Below are positions 1 through 14,405 of a stretch of 64,000 nt of DNA, piece after piece; position 1 is the stretch's first letter; each line of letters begins with the position of its first letter. The position numbers and the translations under genes are program-made. The DNA comes from Metellina segmentata (Eukaryota; Arthropoda; Arachnida; Araneae; Tetragnathidae), in NCBI GenBank assembly GCA_947359465.1, contig OX375875.1:10571038-10635037 (forward strand), written 5' to 3'. The notes below the pieces were generated by a model that was not told where the DNA came from, did not search any database, and saw only the letters and a list, made by a program, of their open reading frames with translations.

Positions 1-1016
1 TTGAACCCCCCATGTTGCACCAGAGTAACACCAAGTGGTTCACAATTCCACCCTTTGTCATGACTAACATTCAATATAAAACAAATTGATATAGGTGTTT
101 TATATAATCTAATGCTATGATCAATAATTATTGAGAAAATTGATTGAATAACCACGTATTAAGTTTAAAGTTTCAATCATAGATTTGTTAATTGATTTTA
201 CTAGTTGTCTGGGTGTCAATTTTTGGTTTATTTAATATTCAAGATCTGATTTTATGTTAATCATTCAGGTAAAATCTTACATCAACATACCTTGGCATGA
301 TTTCTATTTTATAACAATCAAGGTCAAATAAACTAATTAAAGAACAATCTTAAATTTATTGTGGTTCGAAATCTGCTTGATTTGCTACTTGTGTCAATTT
401 TGCTTAACAAAGCTATTTAGAATCTGCTTAATGTTAAAAGTATATCAATATTCTAGGTAAATTTAGGTGTAGAATTTTTCTAAATTGAATTATTAAAACA
501 TTCTGCTATATATTAATCAAGTAAACCAGGGCTCGAAATACCCGGGTGCACTGTGCACATGAAAATAAAATTGTGCACCTAATATTTTTCCGCTAGGTGC
601 ACACAGTGCATCTAAAATATAATCTTTGCGCCTTATTTAAAACCTTAGTTGCTCAAGGTGCACCTGTATTAAAAAATCTATTTCGAGGCCTGAAGTAAAC
701 TGATAAAACGGCTTACGAAATTGTCAAAATCAACCAGAGGTAGAAAGCAGCAAATGCGCTCCAGTGTCAAATGACACCACTACCTTCTAGTGGTAAAGCA
801 TTGCTGATAAGGTGCCAACTTGGTGAGCTTTGTCGACAGTGCTAGTAATTAGGTTTGACCTTTTTTTAATAAATTATTTGCTTTTATCCTAAACTTACTT
901 TTTGGATCGATTTATTGACATGTAAAATGCTTTGAAAATTTGAATTTTTATTTTGATGCACTCTTGTCTCTTTTTGCTATTATGTGAATACTTATTTTGA
1001 AAATTACTTTCTCCAG
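1..1016 (+). other. Intron or upstream flank of the ZNF341-like gene
   Basis: AT-rich sequence without a supported coding exon, ending in a pyrimidine-rich tract and an AG acceptor at 1015-1016. It carries one hAT-type MITE (527-692), listed separately. Because the first visible exon starts in phase 0 without a Met, at least one 5' exon must lie upstream of the window. Confidence 0.7.
527..692. mobile_element. hAT-type MITE, GTGCAC-rich, copy 1
   Basis: A 166-bp element that begins CAGGGCTCGAAATA and ends TATTTCGAGGCCTG, an imperfect terminal inverted repeat. It is flanked by a perfect 8-bp duplication AAGTAAAC at 519-526 and 693-700. The 8-bp TSD and CAGGG-type terminus are typical of hAT transposons. 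The inside repeats GTGCAC-centred palindromes (GTGCAC, AGGTGCAC, GTGCACCT), so the transcript or single strand would fold strongly. There is no coding capacity. A second copy in the opposite orientation lies at 34835-34980 with its own TSD. Confidence 0.9.
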
Positions 1017-1598
1017 ATCCCTTCTGCTACATTAACCAACTATCCACAAAGTTTGGTCTTAACAGAAGCTGATCTTCTTCAGCTCTCAGCTGCAGGATTA
1101 GATTCTTGTGTTACAACTGCTGCAACTACTAATGGCAGCATCCACGTGGCACCAAGTCATGCCGTTATGCCCCAGGCCACTTTTACCACTCAGACTTTAC
1201 CAACTAATGTTCAGCATGTCCTGCAACAAGTCACTAGTCAAGACCCACAGCAGCCTCAAACTGTGGAGCTTTCCATTATCAATGATAAGTTCATATCAAG
1301 ACCTATATTTTTAACTAGTCAACACCACAATAGTGCCGTGTCGGGAGTAGTGTTGAATATAAGCAATGCCTCCGAAGCAGCCTCCGTTTTGTGCGGCAAT
1401 CCTGAGCCGGAAAAGACGGCAAATGTCATTGTCCAACCTGCTCATTGCGATACTCTGGATGCTGGCAATAATAACGATCAAAATGGCAATGATAAGGAAC
1501 CCAGCACTGTGAACATCATCACGGAATTTCATAGCAGCATGGTTAAAACCAAAAAGGATGCTCCTGAAGTGGAGAGTGAAGACAATCAAAACAAAAAG
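1017..1598 (+). CDS. ZNF341: ZNF341-like zinc-finger transcription factor, exon A (low-complexity N-terminal region)
   Basis: First visible coding exon of a C2H2 zinc-finger gene. Its 194 residues start in phase 0 after a pyrimidine tract plus AG and end before AAG|GTACTT, also in phase 0. The protein is Thr/Ser/Gln/Asn-rich (LTEADLLQLSAAGLDSC, then Q-rich stretches) with no fingers. In position it matches the unstructured Pro/Gln-rich segment that precedes fingers 2 and 3 in vertebrate ZNF341. The identification rests on the downstream exons: the finger order and linkers follow ZNF341, a nuclear sequence-specific transcription factor known in humans to activate STAT3 and STAT1. The targets in this organism are unknown. 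The open frame reaches further upstream (984), but the splice acceptor argues that 984-1016 is intron. The gene is cut by the window's left edge, so the true start and first finger are not visible. Confidence 0.85.
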
Positions 1599-2149
1599 GT
1601 ACTTGCAATATTGCATATTGTGTGATTATAAAATTAGAAGCTAAATTATAAATTTTATTACATGTTGACATTTAAAGTAAAGGTAAAAACTCTCTCTCAA
1701 GTAAAATAGTAATGATAGTAATGTAAAAGCTTAAAAAGTGAGTATTAACGTTAGAATGTCCCTCCATTGTGAGTACCCTTAAATGTTGGCCGTACCATTT
1801 TGACACTATTAAGTAAATTGCATAAAATAATTGCGATAACTAAATATTACCAAGACTAATACTCAGTTGAGTTAACTTTAAAGATTATTTCATGAAATTT
1901 TGTTCTTAGAATATGACCCTATGTATAAGAAAAAATGCAGCAAAACAAAATATTAATATTATAAAATAGAAATAAAACAAGAACATTATTAAAGATAAGA
2001 TAAAAATTAAGATTTTGTCTCTTAATAATAATTATTGATTGATATTTATGTTCTCACCACGCTTGTGGTCAGTGAATCTATCCCAAACTTCCACAATCAT
2101 AGCAAATTGTTGGTTTGAATTCTCTAAAAATGTGTGGATTTTAAATCAA

Positions 2150-2542
2150 ATCCTAAAAATCTAAGGATTTCTATAGCTCTATTTTGACCCATTGTTTATA
2201 TGCAAAAATTTAGGTGCCAAGAGTCAGTTCTGCAGTTCAATGTTTGTAGTATCAATTACTCCACCAGCGAAGAATATTGCATGAAAAGCACATAGTTCAT
2301 TAATGTATACAGACCAGCTGATATCATTCAAAACTCTTCTATCTGTAACATATGTGCATTTCCTTTTGTGTTCTAATGTGTAACTAGATGAAAAATGACC
2401 ACAAACTCATCAAGTAGCCATTGACGTTCTGTTACGGTAAATTAGTTGGACCACTACTTTGACGTAAAACATTTCTAGCCACAAATCTACCTGTGACATT
2501 TCCATTATGCTGGATTCATTCTGTGCAATCCCTAACAACATA
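2150..2542 (-). pseudogene. piggyBac-like transposase fossil, middle part
   Basis: The minus strand here translates, with many breaks, into a segment containing INELCAFHAI and a following GG. This resembles the start of the DDE_Tnp_1_7 (piggyBac) domain, where the E-x-x-A-F-x-G-x-L pattern occurs. Stops and frame changes are numerous, so it is not functional. It lies on the far side of the Tc1 insertion from the N-terminal-like piece at 3112-3308 and is probably the same copy split in two. Family assignment is by motif recall only. Confidence 0.45.
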
Positions 2543-3111
2543 TACAGTACCCTACAATAATGGACTGGACAGCAAGATCTGATGGTATAAGGGAAAGAAT
2601 ACTTGTTTTAAAACCGGATGGTCCCCCATGTTATGCAATTACACTAGCAACCCTTCTGGGCATACTTTCAACAAAGTTTTGATACACAGCTATGGGTGTG
2701 TCCATTCGTGCTGCAAGAATGTCACCAGCTCAGCTGTAGATTTCGGATGTGGTTCCCTGGTCGGTAAGCGTCGCTCTAACGCATCCCACTAATATCCTAT
2801 GGGGTTTAGGTCTGGACTCTGAGTAGGCCAGGGAAGACATTTTGCATCCATATATTGATGCTACTGCTCGACTGAGGCTGCAACATGACATGGAGCACTG
2901 TCGTCCTGGAAGTAACATTTGTCCATTCCATGAAATTGCCAGAGCATAGGAAGAACCTTATTGTCCAAAATGTTCATTTAGTGTCTGCGTTCAATTGACC
3001 AGGAACGACATGCAAAGGTCCCAGGCCATACCACCAAAAACACCCCCAAATAGTACAAGTAAGTTAAGCAAATCCGCTGGCGTTCGGTCCATAATTGTAT
3101 GTTAGTGTATA
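2543..3111 (-). mobile_element. Tc1/mariner deletion derivative, copy 1
   Basis: About 570 bp, with the left end near TACCCTACAATAATGG and the right end its diverged inverted complement. The minus strand retains a broken C-terminal half of a Tc1-type transposase, including the second catalytic Asp region (the equivalent of YFQDDNAPC) and the following SPxLNPIEH-type block with changes. The first half of the transposase, including the helix-turn-helix DNA-binding region and first Asp, is absent. The same deletion structure recurs at 52193-52765, and copy 3 (61960-62483) also lacks the first half. Confidence 0.8.
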
Positions 3112-3308
3112 TAAGGATTAGTTTGAGTATTATCAGTTTCATCTGCACTTTCTCCAGATTTTTCGCACTCACTTTCACGTAAATTTGTGCTTACATTGGA
3201 ATCTAAATCCGAACAAGAGAGCTCCCCACCATCTGATTCATTTTCCGCAAGTTTTCACAACAAATTAGCAATTTCTTCAGGGTTTTTACCTTTCCTACGA
3301 GTCATCAT
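3112..3308 (-). pseudogene. piggyBac-like transposase fossil, N-terminal part
   Basis: The minus strand from about 3308 reads MMTRRKGKNPEEIANLL, then a stop, then an acidic Ser/Glu/Asp-rich stretch. This looks like the acidic N-terminal region typical of piggyBac transposases. It abuts the right end of the Tc1 derivative, which appears to have inserted into it. There is one stop codon in the first 20 residues, so it is not functional. No domain search was possible. Confidence 0.4.
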
Positions 3309-3745
3309 TTTCGTGTCTGCACTACACAACGTTTGAAAATAGAATCTGTTTTTTTATGAGTAGATAAACAAATGTAAACGGTGACACCCAATCATACAAG
3401 TATAATTTATTTGTTTCTGCTATGAACATATGTGTTCAAGGTCAAACAGATGTTCGATAAGAATTTGTTAGGTTTGTTATAAATTTGTTTGCTGCTCAAT
3501 GATCTCCTTTTAGAATGATAAGTTCGCTTGGTGTCAAAACGACACCAGTGGACTTTCAAAGTAAATTTAGCTGTAAAAGTTTTATAAATTTTTGTTGACC
3601 AACAAAATTTCTCAATGTATTCATCTAGGAAAATGATTAAAAGTCGCCAAAAATTTTCAAATTCAACACACAAATGTGTAGAGGAGAACAAAATAAACAG
3701 GCTCCCTTGTCGAATCAACACCTGATGGACGTTCTAGTGATAAAG

Positions 3746-4335
3746 CAGGGTTCCCATGGGCTTTGAAAAATATTTGAATTTCGTTCCCACAGGCTTTGAA
3801 AAGTACTTGAATTTTGTTTTCAAGGGCCCTGGAAAGTGCTTGAATTTGGTGCAATATACTTGAAAGTCCTTGGAATTTATTTTGAAAATTTTTAATCTGG
3901 AATTTTCTTGAGTTTGAAACGCACACGCCTCACAATACGCTTAGAAGACGGTTTTATTCTGGTTCTGAAGAATACGCCAAATACGCTTGTTCATCAAGAC
4001 TTGTGTTTAATTTCTTTGCTCAAGGTTAGTGGGATTCTGTGTTAGTTGAACATATAGAACATAAATATAATAACTTAGCTATTTTTCTTTTTGAGAATTT
4101 TTTCTTTCCCATGACATGCTTGAATATTGACTAAAAATATATTTGGAATTGTTAAGTATGTGAATGGTAATGAAGAGGTTACATTAATAGGAGAGGTTCT
4201 TCAGAAATGTTGTCTACTAAAATGGGGGGGGGGGGTAACAAGGAATTCCTCCCTTTTTACAATAGTCCTTGAAAAACTTCAAATGGACCTGAAAAAGTAC
4301 TTGAATTTTTTTACCACCAAAGAGTGAGAACCATG
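3746..4335. mobile_element. hAT-like repeat with CTTGAAAAGTACTTGAATTT motifs
   Basis: Left end CAGGGTTCCCATGG and right end ...GTGAGAACCATG form an imperfect inverted repeat (9 of 11 positions). Subterminal motifs of the type TTGAAAAGTACTTGAATTT occur repeatedly at both ends. A run of ten or more G lies near 4225-4235. No clean 8-bp TSD is visible, so the boundaries are approximate. No coding capacity was recognised. Confidence 0.6.
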
Positions 4336-4757
4336 TAAAGGTAATAAAAACAATAAAAGTGTTTTGGGTCATTTTAACAAGACATGTCAAATCCAAAAAT
4401 GAAACACAAGAATAAAACTTCATTCTAAATATGTTGCAATGCAACTGCTACGAGGAGATTCTTGGGCCCTTCCAACATGCAGCTCAGAAAAATTCAATTA
4501 ACTTACTTTAGGTCTGCAAAGTTCAATCTTTTTCATTGCATGGTACACAAAAACTAATTGCTAAAATATTGCAACTTACCTAAGGTAATATTTGAGTGTT
4601 TGCCAATCTGACAAGAAATAGGTATAATTTTTCTTGCTAAGTATAATAGCCAGTCTTTTCATGATGGTTGTGGATTAACTATATATTTCCACAGTGTTGC
4701 TACCACTCAAGCACTAATATTATTTAACTGGGTCTGATATATAATCATTATTTGTAG

Positions 4758-7838
<3,081 letters not shown>

Positions 7839-7955
7839 GTTTGGCCTGATGGATTAGCAAAAACATTGCCTCATATGATTCCAAAAAATAATTGCAATGA
7901 TGAAACAGAAGCCGTTACTGAAAATAATTCTTGTCCTGATGCTCCAGATGATGAG
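7839..7955 (+). CDS. ZNF341: ZNF341-like, exon C (linker)
   Basis: A 39-residue exon in phase 0/0 with acceptor TTTTCAG|GTT and donor GATGAG|GTAATG. It starts VWPDG, continuing the finger-3 C-terminal linker, and is otherwise an acidic Asn/Glu/Asp-rich spacer ending CPDAPDDE. There is no finger. It would be missed by ORF-length criteria; splice sites, phase and the VWP continuation support it. Confidence 0.85.
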
Positions 7956-8914
7956 GTAATGTTATAAGCTAGTGATAACTTGGTTATTTTCAATATGTTT
8001 CCCATGCAAACCTTACCTAGAAATATGTTATGAATTTGTGATTGGTTCTCTTTTCATTGAATGTATTTCTTTACATTTACAAAATTCATACTTTACAAAC
8101 TTTGAGAAAAGTTATTTGCACCTCTTTGTCCAGTTTTTCACAGAAGTAGCCATTGAATATTTATTTCGAAACTAAGCATTTCTTTTTATGATGCCTTAAT
8201 GTTTTCACTTAAAGTAATTTTATCTTATACTGTAATTTTAAAAAAATTCTATAAAAAAATTATGAACTATCCATAATTGCTGGGAGTTTTGTAAACATTT
8301 TACTGTTTAGAAAACATCAATTTGAGTTAAAATGTATGTACACACACTAGAAATCCTGAAAATCAAACAGAAAGTCTTAATTTTTTTTATTGCTTCAGAA
8401 TATTCTTCAATTTTTTAGGTATCAAACAATGCTAAGATTTTGCACATATTCGATATAGTTTTCTAGTTACAAGGGTTTTCTTTACATACTGTCACCATAA
8501 ACAGACATGTTTCCAAAACTTTAAACTCGATTTCCGAAGAAACACGTTTTTGTGATATGATGCTTTGTTGAAACAGTGATAACTCAACAATAAATTTATC
8601 TATTTTATTATTTTTGTATCATTATGATCTATATGATATGGTGGATGTTTTGACCTTCAATTAGAGTTATTAGTTAAGAAATAAATTTTTAATGGATTTT
8701 TAAATCCTAAATTTCCAAAAAAAAATCTTGATTTTTTTATGCATCCTTGGCGAAAAAAGTTGTAATGGATAAACTTTTCTCTCGTCAAAACATGATGAAT
8801 TATATTGCAAATAATTTCCAACTATAATTGTCTTTCTAGACAAATTAGAATTTGAGATATCACTGTTCAAAAACATGTTCGTTATATCTTAATCAGCTAA
8901 TTAATAATTTGTTT

Positions 8915-9985
8915 CAGGGTGTAAAAAAATCATGATTTTTTCAATCAAGTAATCAGATTTATTTTATTTAAATCAGATTTTTTTTAATTTAAATTTCTGT
9001 AGGGCCTATAAATTTGTTAAATAAAAAATTGAGTTTCTGACATGACATGTAAACCAATATTTAAAGTAAACAATCGGAATTTGTTCCATGGTAAATTAAT
9101 ATTTATTTTACTAAAATTCGTAGTGTGTTACATGGTAATACATTTAAAAAATGAATTTTCTAAACAAAAGCAAAAGATAAAACATTTATTTAACTTTAAA
9201 ATACAAATTGACGCCCTACATAGTTTTTCTTGAGTAAACTAACATCATCATGTTAACAAATGTATCAGTAAGTGTAAGTGAGACCTAAATTAGTCTGATT
9301 AAATAAATATTTGTTATGGGTCACTACTCTTTAAGTGACAGGTGACTGTTTCAGGGTGCCTTTAGCAAAATAAAAGATGTTCATAGTGTTTAAACTTTCA
9401 TCCTTTCAAATAGAAAGCTCAGTTGAATTTTTTATTTAATAAATTATTAATCACATTAATTGTGTTATTTTGTATTTATGTCTCAAAAAAATGTAGTTGA
9501 AAAATCACTATAGCTAAGCCATTGGTCAATCAATTAAAGGGGTGACAAGTAGTTTAGGCCTACTTTGTGGGGATTTTCTTTGGCTCTCTTGACATTTACG
9601 TAGAAGTAGGCCTACTGCTTTATCTTTGAATGCTTTATTGTTTGTAACATAAAATTATGCATGAACATTGTCAAAACTTTCAAATAGATGTTAACTTATT
9701 TTTTACTTTACTGTTTGGCAGAATCCCTGACTCAAAACTCAACAGATTACTTAGTCCATAGACACCTCATATTATTTGCAAGTGTCCAGTGCCAAACATT
9801 TTTTTAAAAGCTCATCAGTGCCGGGTTTAGCCATTAGTCCAGAAAGTTTAAAGCATTTGACGAATTCTGAGATTTTCTTTGGGTGTATTTACTTAGTTAT
9901 AAAAATGTAAAATTGATTGTGATTTAAATCAATGATTTAAAAAAAATCATTTGAATAAAAATATGATTTAAATCTTGACACCCTG
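8915..9985. mobile_element. Non-autonomous hAT-type element (1,071 bp)
   Basis: Left end CAGGGTGTAAAAAAATC and right end GATTTAAATCTTGACACCCTG-type sequence are inverted complements. Both sides carry the perfect 8-bp duplication ATTTGTTT (8907-8914 and 9986-9993), diagnostic of hAT insertion. Subterminal GATTTAAATC-like motifs are repeated at both ends. The longest internal open frame is 63 codons and unlike any transposase, so the element must have been moved in trans. Confidence 0.88.
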
Positions 9986-11879
9986 ATTTGTTTAATACGA
10001 TTTTTTCTCATTGAAATGGTTTTAAGCATAAACCAATGACCTACTGTGAAAAAACTAGATTTTTAAAGTTAAAATTTAAAAAATATTCTAGTGTGTACGT
10101 ACACTTTAAGAATATTATATGTGAATATCACTAGAGTGGATCCTTATTTACAAAATAAAATATTTTTTAAATTGTCCCCTCATTTTGTTTCAATAAGCTG
10201 AAACCAGGATATGAAAAAATAGTGATGTTTTTTAATAAAAGTATTGGATTTATATGTAATTTAAATCATAATTTTTTATTTCTATCCAATTTTTATGATT
10301 TTACTTCATTTTTTGTCTGAACAAATTTAAATTTGTTGGACATGAAACACTCAAATTACAGTGTATTTTCTAGATAGTTTTGATTTATTTAAATATTATT
10401 TTGTTTTGTGAATTATTAATGCATTAGAAAAATATTGGTGGATAATACAACATAGGAATTATCAAAGTAAATCGCATGATAGAGTAAATAAAGCAGTGCC
10501 CCAAATGCCAGTATGAGCAATGTTTTCCCATTTGGTTCTTAAGCAGCTTACACTACTTTGAGTTTAATCCAGAACCAGTGATGGGAATTTTTTGGAACCA
10601 GATATAAATAAAGTTACCCTATCCCACTGTCACTATATTATAAAAATTTTCAGTCTAGGAAATTTTTTGAATTTCTTCAATTATTTTGATTTTTTAATAA
10701 TTTGTATAAGACTTGGTTTTGAGAAAACAAATCCTCTCACCAAAATAAAATAAAAGGAACTTGTATCTTGAAAAAATCCCTTCTTTTTAATTTTTAGCTT
10801 GCAAAATAACAGGTGAAAAAATAATAATTTTTCATGAGTCAACAGTTAAAAACGAGAACATGAAAATACGTAAATATGAAATGTCTGTTTTCAGATTATT
10901 TCAACATTGACAAGTATTTCATAAGTATCTATATAGGTATGTTTCATGGTAGTATTTCTTCAAAACACACAAAAAGGTTATGTATGAAACACAAAAATCA
11001 AGCACAAATAAAACTATTAAAATTGCCAATTTTAAGATTTATGTACAAAAACGAAATGCTTTTGTGAAACTACAGAACATATTTTCGTACTGTGTAAGTG
11101 TCAGTATATTATGAACAAATTACAATAGTAAATAAATAAATTTAATGTTTTGAGCATCTTCACTATCACATGGTGAATGGTTTAAAATTTGCAATGTGTG
11201 ATTTATAGTCACATGGTTACTGTTATTTAGTCAAAAGGAGGATTATTTTCATTATTCAAGGATGAACTCTACAAGCGCAGTTCTTAACTTATTATTTCAT
11301 TATCAATACTATTAAACAAAACTGAAAAAAAAAATTTTTAATTTGTTTTATATCATTTGATTTTAAATCTCAACATTTCCCAGCTGAAACATTTGCACAC
11401 ATTTGAGCATATTTAAATATAGCTCAATGAAGCTTTTGTTTTTGATTTGTTGTTCATACAAATACTCATACATAGCGTGCTTTTAACCATCATGTTATAA
11501 TATGCATTTAGTCAACAATTCTTCACATGTTAAATTTTCTATGTAACCTTTGTTTCAGTTAACAAAACAATTAAAATTTCAGCAGATGTTATAAAAAATG
11601 TTGAATCAAGTTGAATTTGTATCAAGATCAAACAAAATTGGTAAATTATAGAGTGGTGTTCTTTTGAAAGTAGCAACTATTTTGAGATGTGATGTGGGTG
11701 ACCTTATTTTGAAAAAGGTTAGATCGTTGATCTCTAATCATTGTTAGAAATTAGGAGCAGAATGTCAGGGCATCAACTGAGCCTAAACCTTTTTCCTCAG
11801 TTGTCAAAAACCATGGTTGTAATTTCGAAATATGTTCTATTTAAATGGATATGGTATTATCCATTCCATTAAATAAAAC

Positions 11880-11945
11880 ATAGTCATAGCAGTCATGTCC
11901 CTAGTCACAGTGTAACTGATGACTAGGGACATGACTGCTGACTAT
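11880..11945. repeat. Short hairpin with 21-bp perfect core stem
   Basis: The arms contain AGCAGTCATGTCCCTAGTCA and its exact complement TGACTAGGGACATGACTGCT, extended with one bulge by ATAGTC/GACTAT, around a loop of about 12 nt. A single-strand transcript would form a pre-miRNA-sized hairpin. It lies inside the ZNF341 intron. Whether it is a MITE remnant, a miRNA-like locus or chance cannot be told from sequence alone. Confidence 0.7.
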
Positions 11946-12775
11946 TTGCATTTATGGTCCTATTTGTCTCTTCATGTAATTTACTTGTTAGTGGTCTTTT
12001 TTTTTTCCATTGAGAGTACAAATTAGAATAGATTTTTGGAAGAAAGAATGAAAAAGGTTGATTAGTTGGTGTTTGCATATGCATATTTTGAAAACTTAAC
12101 CTTATTCAATAATAACTGGCACAAAATCTGATTATCGCAACGAAATTTAGAAGTGTTAGCACACTGCCTCCAAATTTTGCTTGAGTTATCGAGAAAAGCA
12201 TATATCTGCACAGCAAGATTCGATCTTAATGCATAAATTCAAAACGTTTTATAGTATTACCAGGGATTGAAGTCATCCTATATATTTTTCAAAGCCTTAA
12301 AACGTCCTATATTTCAGTAATTGTCCTATATGTTCTATATTTCTTCATGGATGCAGTTATTTTCCCCCTCTATATCAGGGATGAGATTCATCCGACTTTT
12401 GTAGGTATTTCCAACATTCTTTTAATTTTTGAAAAAAAGGCAGATTTTTATCATTTTTTAAGAACAAATTCCGATTTTTGCCTTTTATCTTTTATAAACG
12501 TAAAATGCGCCAAACGAGACATATCTTGCCAACATTGCACTCCTAAATTTTGCCAAGCTGATAAGTCTTACAAATTCCTTTGAAAAGAATCCTTTGTGAG
12601 ATTATTATTAGTTTAATGGCAAACCTGGAGACCTTGGATATTATAGTAGTTAGCGTACGTTGTTAATGCAAATTTCGCAGGTAAAGCTACGGTTTCCTAC
12701 GAAAGCAGACCTGTTATTTAGAGGCCGTGACACGTCATGATGCGGCTGAAAAGGTATAAATAAAATATCTTGATC

Positions 12776-12808
12776 TGCTTTTATAGTTGATGATCAACTA
12801 TAAAAGCA
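12776..12808. repeat. Perfect 33-bp palindrome
   Basis: TGCTTTTATAGTTGAT, a central G, then the exact complement. A diverged further copy (GATCTGCTTTTAATG) follows within 20 bp. It lies inside the 12261-14090 element. Function unknown. Confidence 0.75.
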
Positions 12809-13081
12809 AATCAATGATCTGCTTTTAATGTAATTTTTCCTTCAACTAGAAAATAAGATGCTTGGTTATTTAACCGATAGGGCTATTTCGTCATGTTAAA
12901 TTATTTCTTGGATAATATGAGTTATTAATTTGATGTTTTATTTGATTTAATTAGAAAATAAGAATATCACGGTAAAATATAAGTCGACGAAATTGATTAG
13001 GGATTTTGAAAAAAAGTTATTTTATATTCGAAAATAGGTTGTAAATTTGAACTGAATTAAATTATATTTTATTTTAAAAGA

Positions 13082-13391
13082 GGTACAGCTTCAGTCTACG
13101 TTTATAACAGTGGCAACGTCCTTGGCGCTTTTTTTTTTTGGTGCACTTCTTAAGTCGCCATGGAAAGAAATATTTCTAATGAACCAATGAAATCAAATAA
13201 CAGTTTAACCAGACTTTAAAAGAACTTTCTAGAATATTCAAAATGAAAATTTTAAACTTTCCGCTTGCCGAGGTTGTCTTAAAATCCGCAATAACCATAA
13301 TACAGATGGGTTACCTTAACCTGTCATTACTCGCTACTAGAAGTGCGCCGAGACCGTTGATACCGCTATAAACGTAGACTGAAGCTGTACC
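13082..13391. mobile_element. MITE with GGTACAGCTTCAGTCTACG inverted ends, copy 1
   Basis: A 310-bp element starting GGTACAGCTTCAGTCTACG and ending CGTAGACTGAAGCTGTACC. The inverted repeat continues inward for about 35 bp with mismatches (TTTATA, GTGGCAACG and the like). If the terminal TA is the target duplication, the TIR proper is CAGCTTCAGTCTACG and the element would be Tc1/mariner-like; this is inference. A second copy lies at 55656-55973 and is similar over its whole length. No coding capacity. Confidence 0.82.
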
Positions 13392-14405
13392 AGTACCAAA
13401 ACAGGTTTTGATATGTTTTAAATGAAGTATATTTTTAGCGATTTATTAAGGTAAAATCGGTGAAAAGCTATAAATATGTTAATTTTTGACTTTTTTTTTC
13501 ATACAACATTTATGCTATTTAATAAATTTATTAAGTTTGCAAACAATTTGAAAAATAGTTTTTTTAACTTTTGATAATATTTAGAGCAAGAAAAAATAAA
13601 TATTTTTACTCTTTATGTTATGTATATTTCAGAGTTTGAGTAAATTATGTTGAAGTTATTTACTTAAGTTTGTAATTTGTGGTAAAGAGAAATTTACAAT
13701 ATCCTTTTTTAAGGTTTCTTATTTTTGGTGTGTGAAGATTTGCTACTGTGATGGTGTGTTTTAAAAATTTAATTTTCTTACTTATCAACAAAAATAAGCT
13801 GAGAATAGGAATAAAGACATTTTTGGCATTTATTTAAAATTTTAAATGATTAGTTCTAATTACTGTACATTTTGGCAAGAGACCTGCCATCATTTACATG
13901 AAATCATAGATGTATTATTCTCAGGATGAAGCATATCGAAGTGGAAAAGGTGTTCTTGTGCGAAATGTCTCGCCGTTAATATATGTTAGTCATAATAGTT
14001 TCCTATTATTGTCCTATATTTTTTGTAAGAAAATCCTATATTTTTTTATATATAAATCCTATATTTTATCATATGGTCACTTCTATCCCCGTATTACAGT
14101 TATTTATAAAATGTTGACTGTTACATAAAATCAACATGTCAAATTTTCCTTCCAACTTTCAATGAAACTGAAATTTACTATTGCCTTAAGCCGTCCAACT
14201 TCAATATTTTCTGTGTGCTATTTTAAGTAAGTTAACTAATATATTTCTTATGAGCATTTACAAAAATGCTTGCAATTTATTTATTGACAAAGTTTATGTT
14301 TGAACATAAACAGATCCTGGCTACATTATTTTCACTCTTGACTAAAAGTATAATATAATTTGTCTTATGTGGTAACAATAATTTCAAATTTTTCAATTTT
14401 AAAAG

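Larger units (their letters stand above)
12261..14090. mobile_element. hAT-like element with CAGGGATTGAAGT ends, carrying a nested MITE
   Basis: Left end CAGGGATTGAAGTCATCC and right end GGTCACTTCTATCCCC are inverted complements. The left flank AGTATTAC (12253-12260) and right flank CGTATTAC match at 7 of 8. TCCTATAT motifs are repeated subterminally on both sides. The inside contains the complete MITE at 13082-13391, which is therefore a younger insertion. An open frame at 12347-12583 is not recognised. Boundaries on the right are good to a few bases. Confidence 0.65.
7956..14405 (+). other. ZNF341 intron C-D, transposon-filled
   Basis: A 6.4-kb AT-rich intron. It holds a 1.07-kb hAT-type element with perfect TSD (8915-9985), a perfect-stem hairpin at 11880-11945 and a 33-bp palindrome at 12776-12808. 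It also holds a 1.8-kb element with CAGGGATTGAAGT ends (12261-14090) that itself carries a MITE at 13082-13391. No further exon is supported. Confidence 0.75.

Noticed and set aside
12347..12583. A 78-codon frame inside the CAGGGATTGAAGT element as a transposase remnant
   Set aside because: No recognisable transposase motif; Cys/His residues do not form a usual BED or C2H2 pattern.
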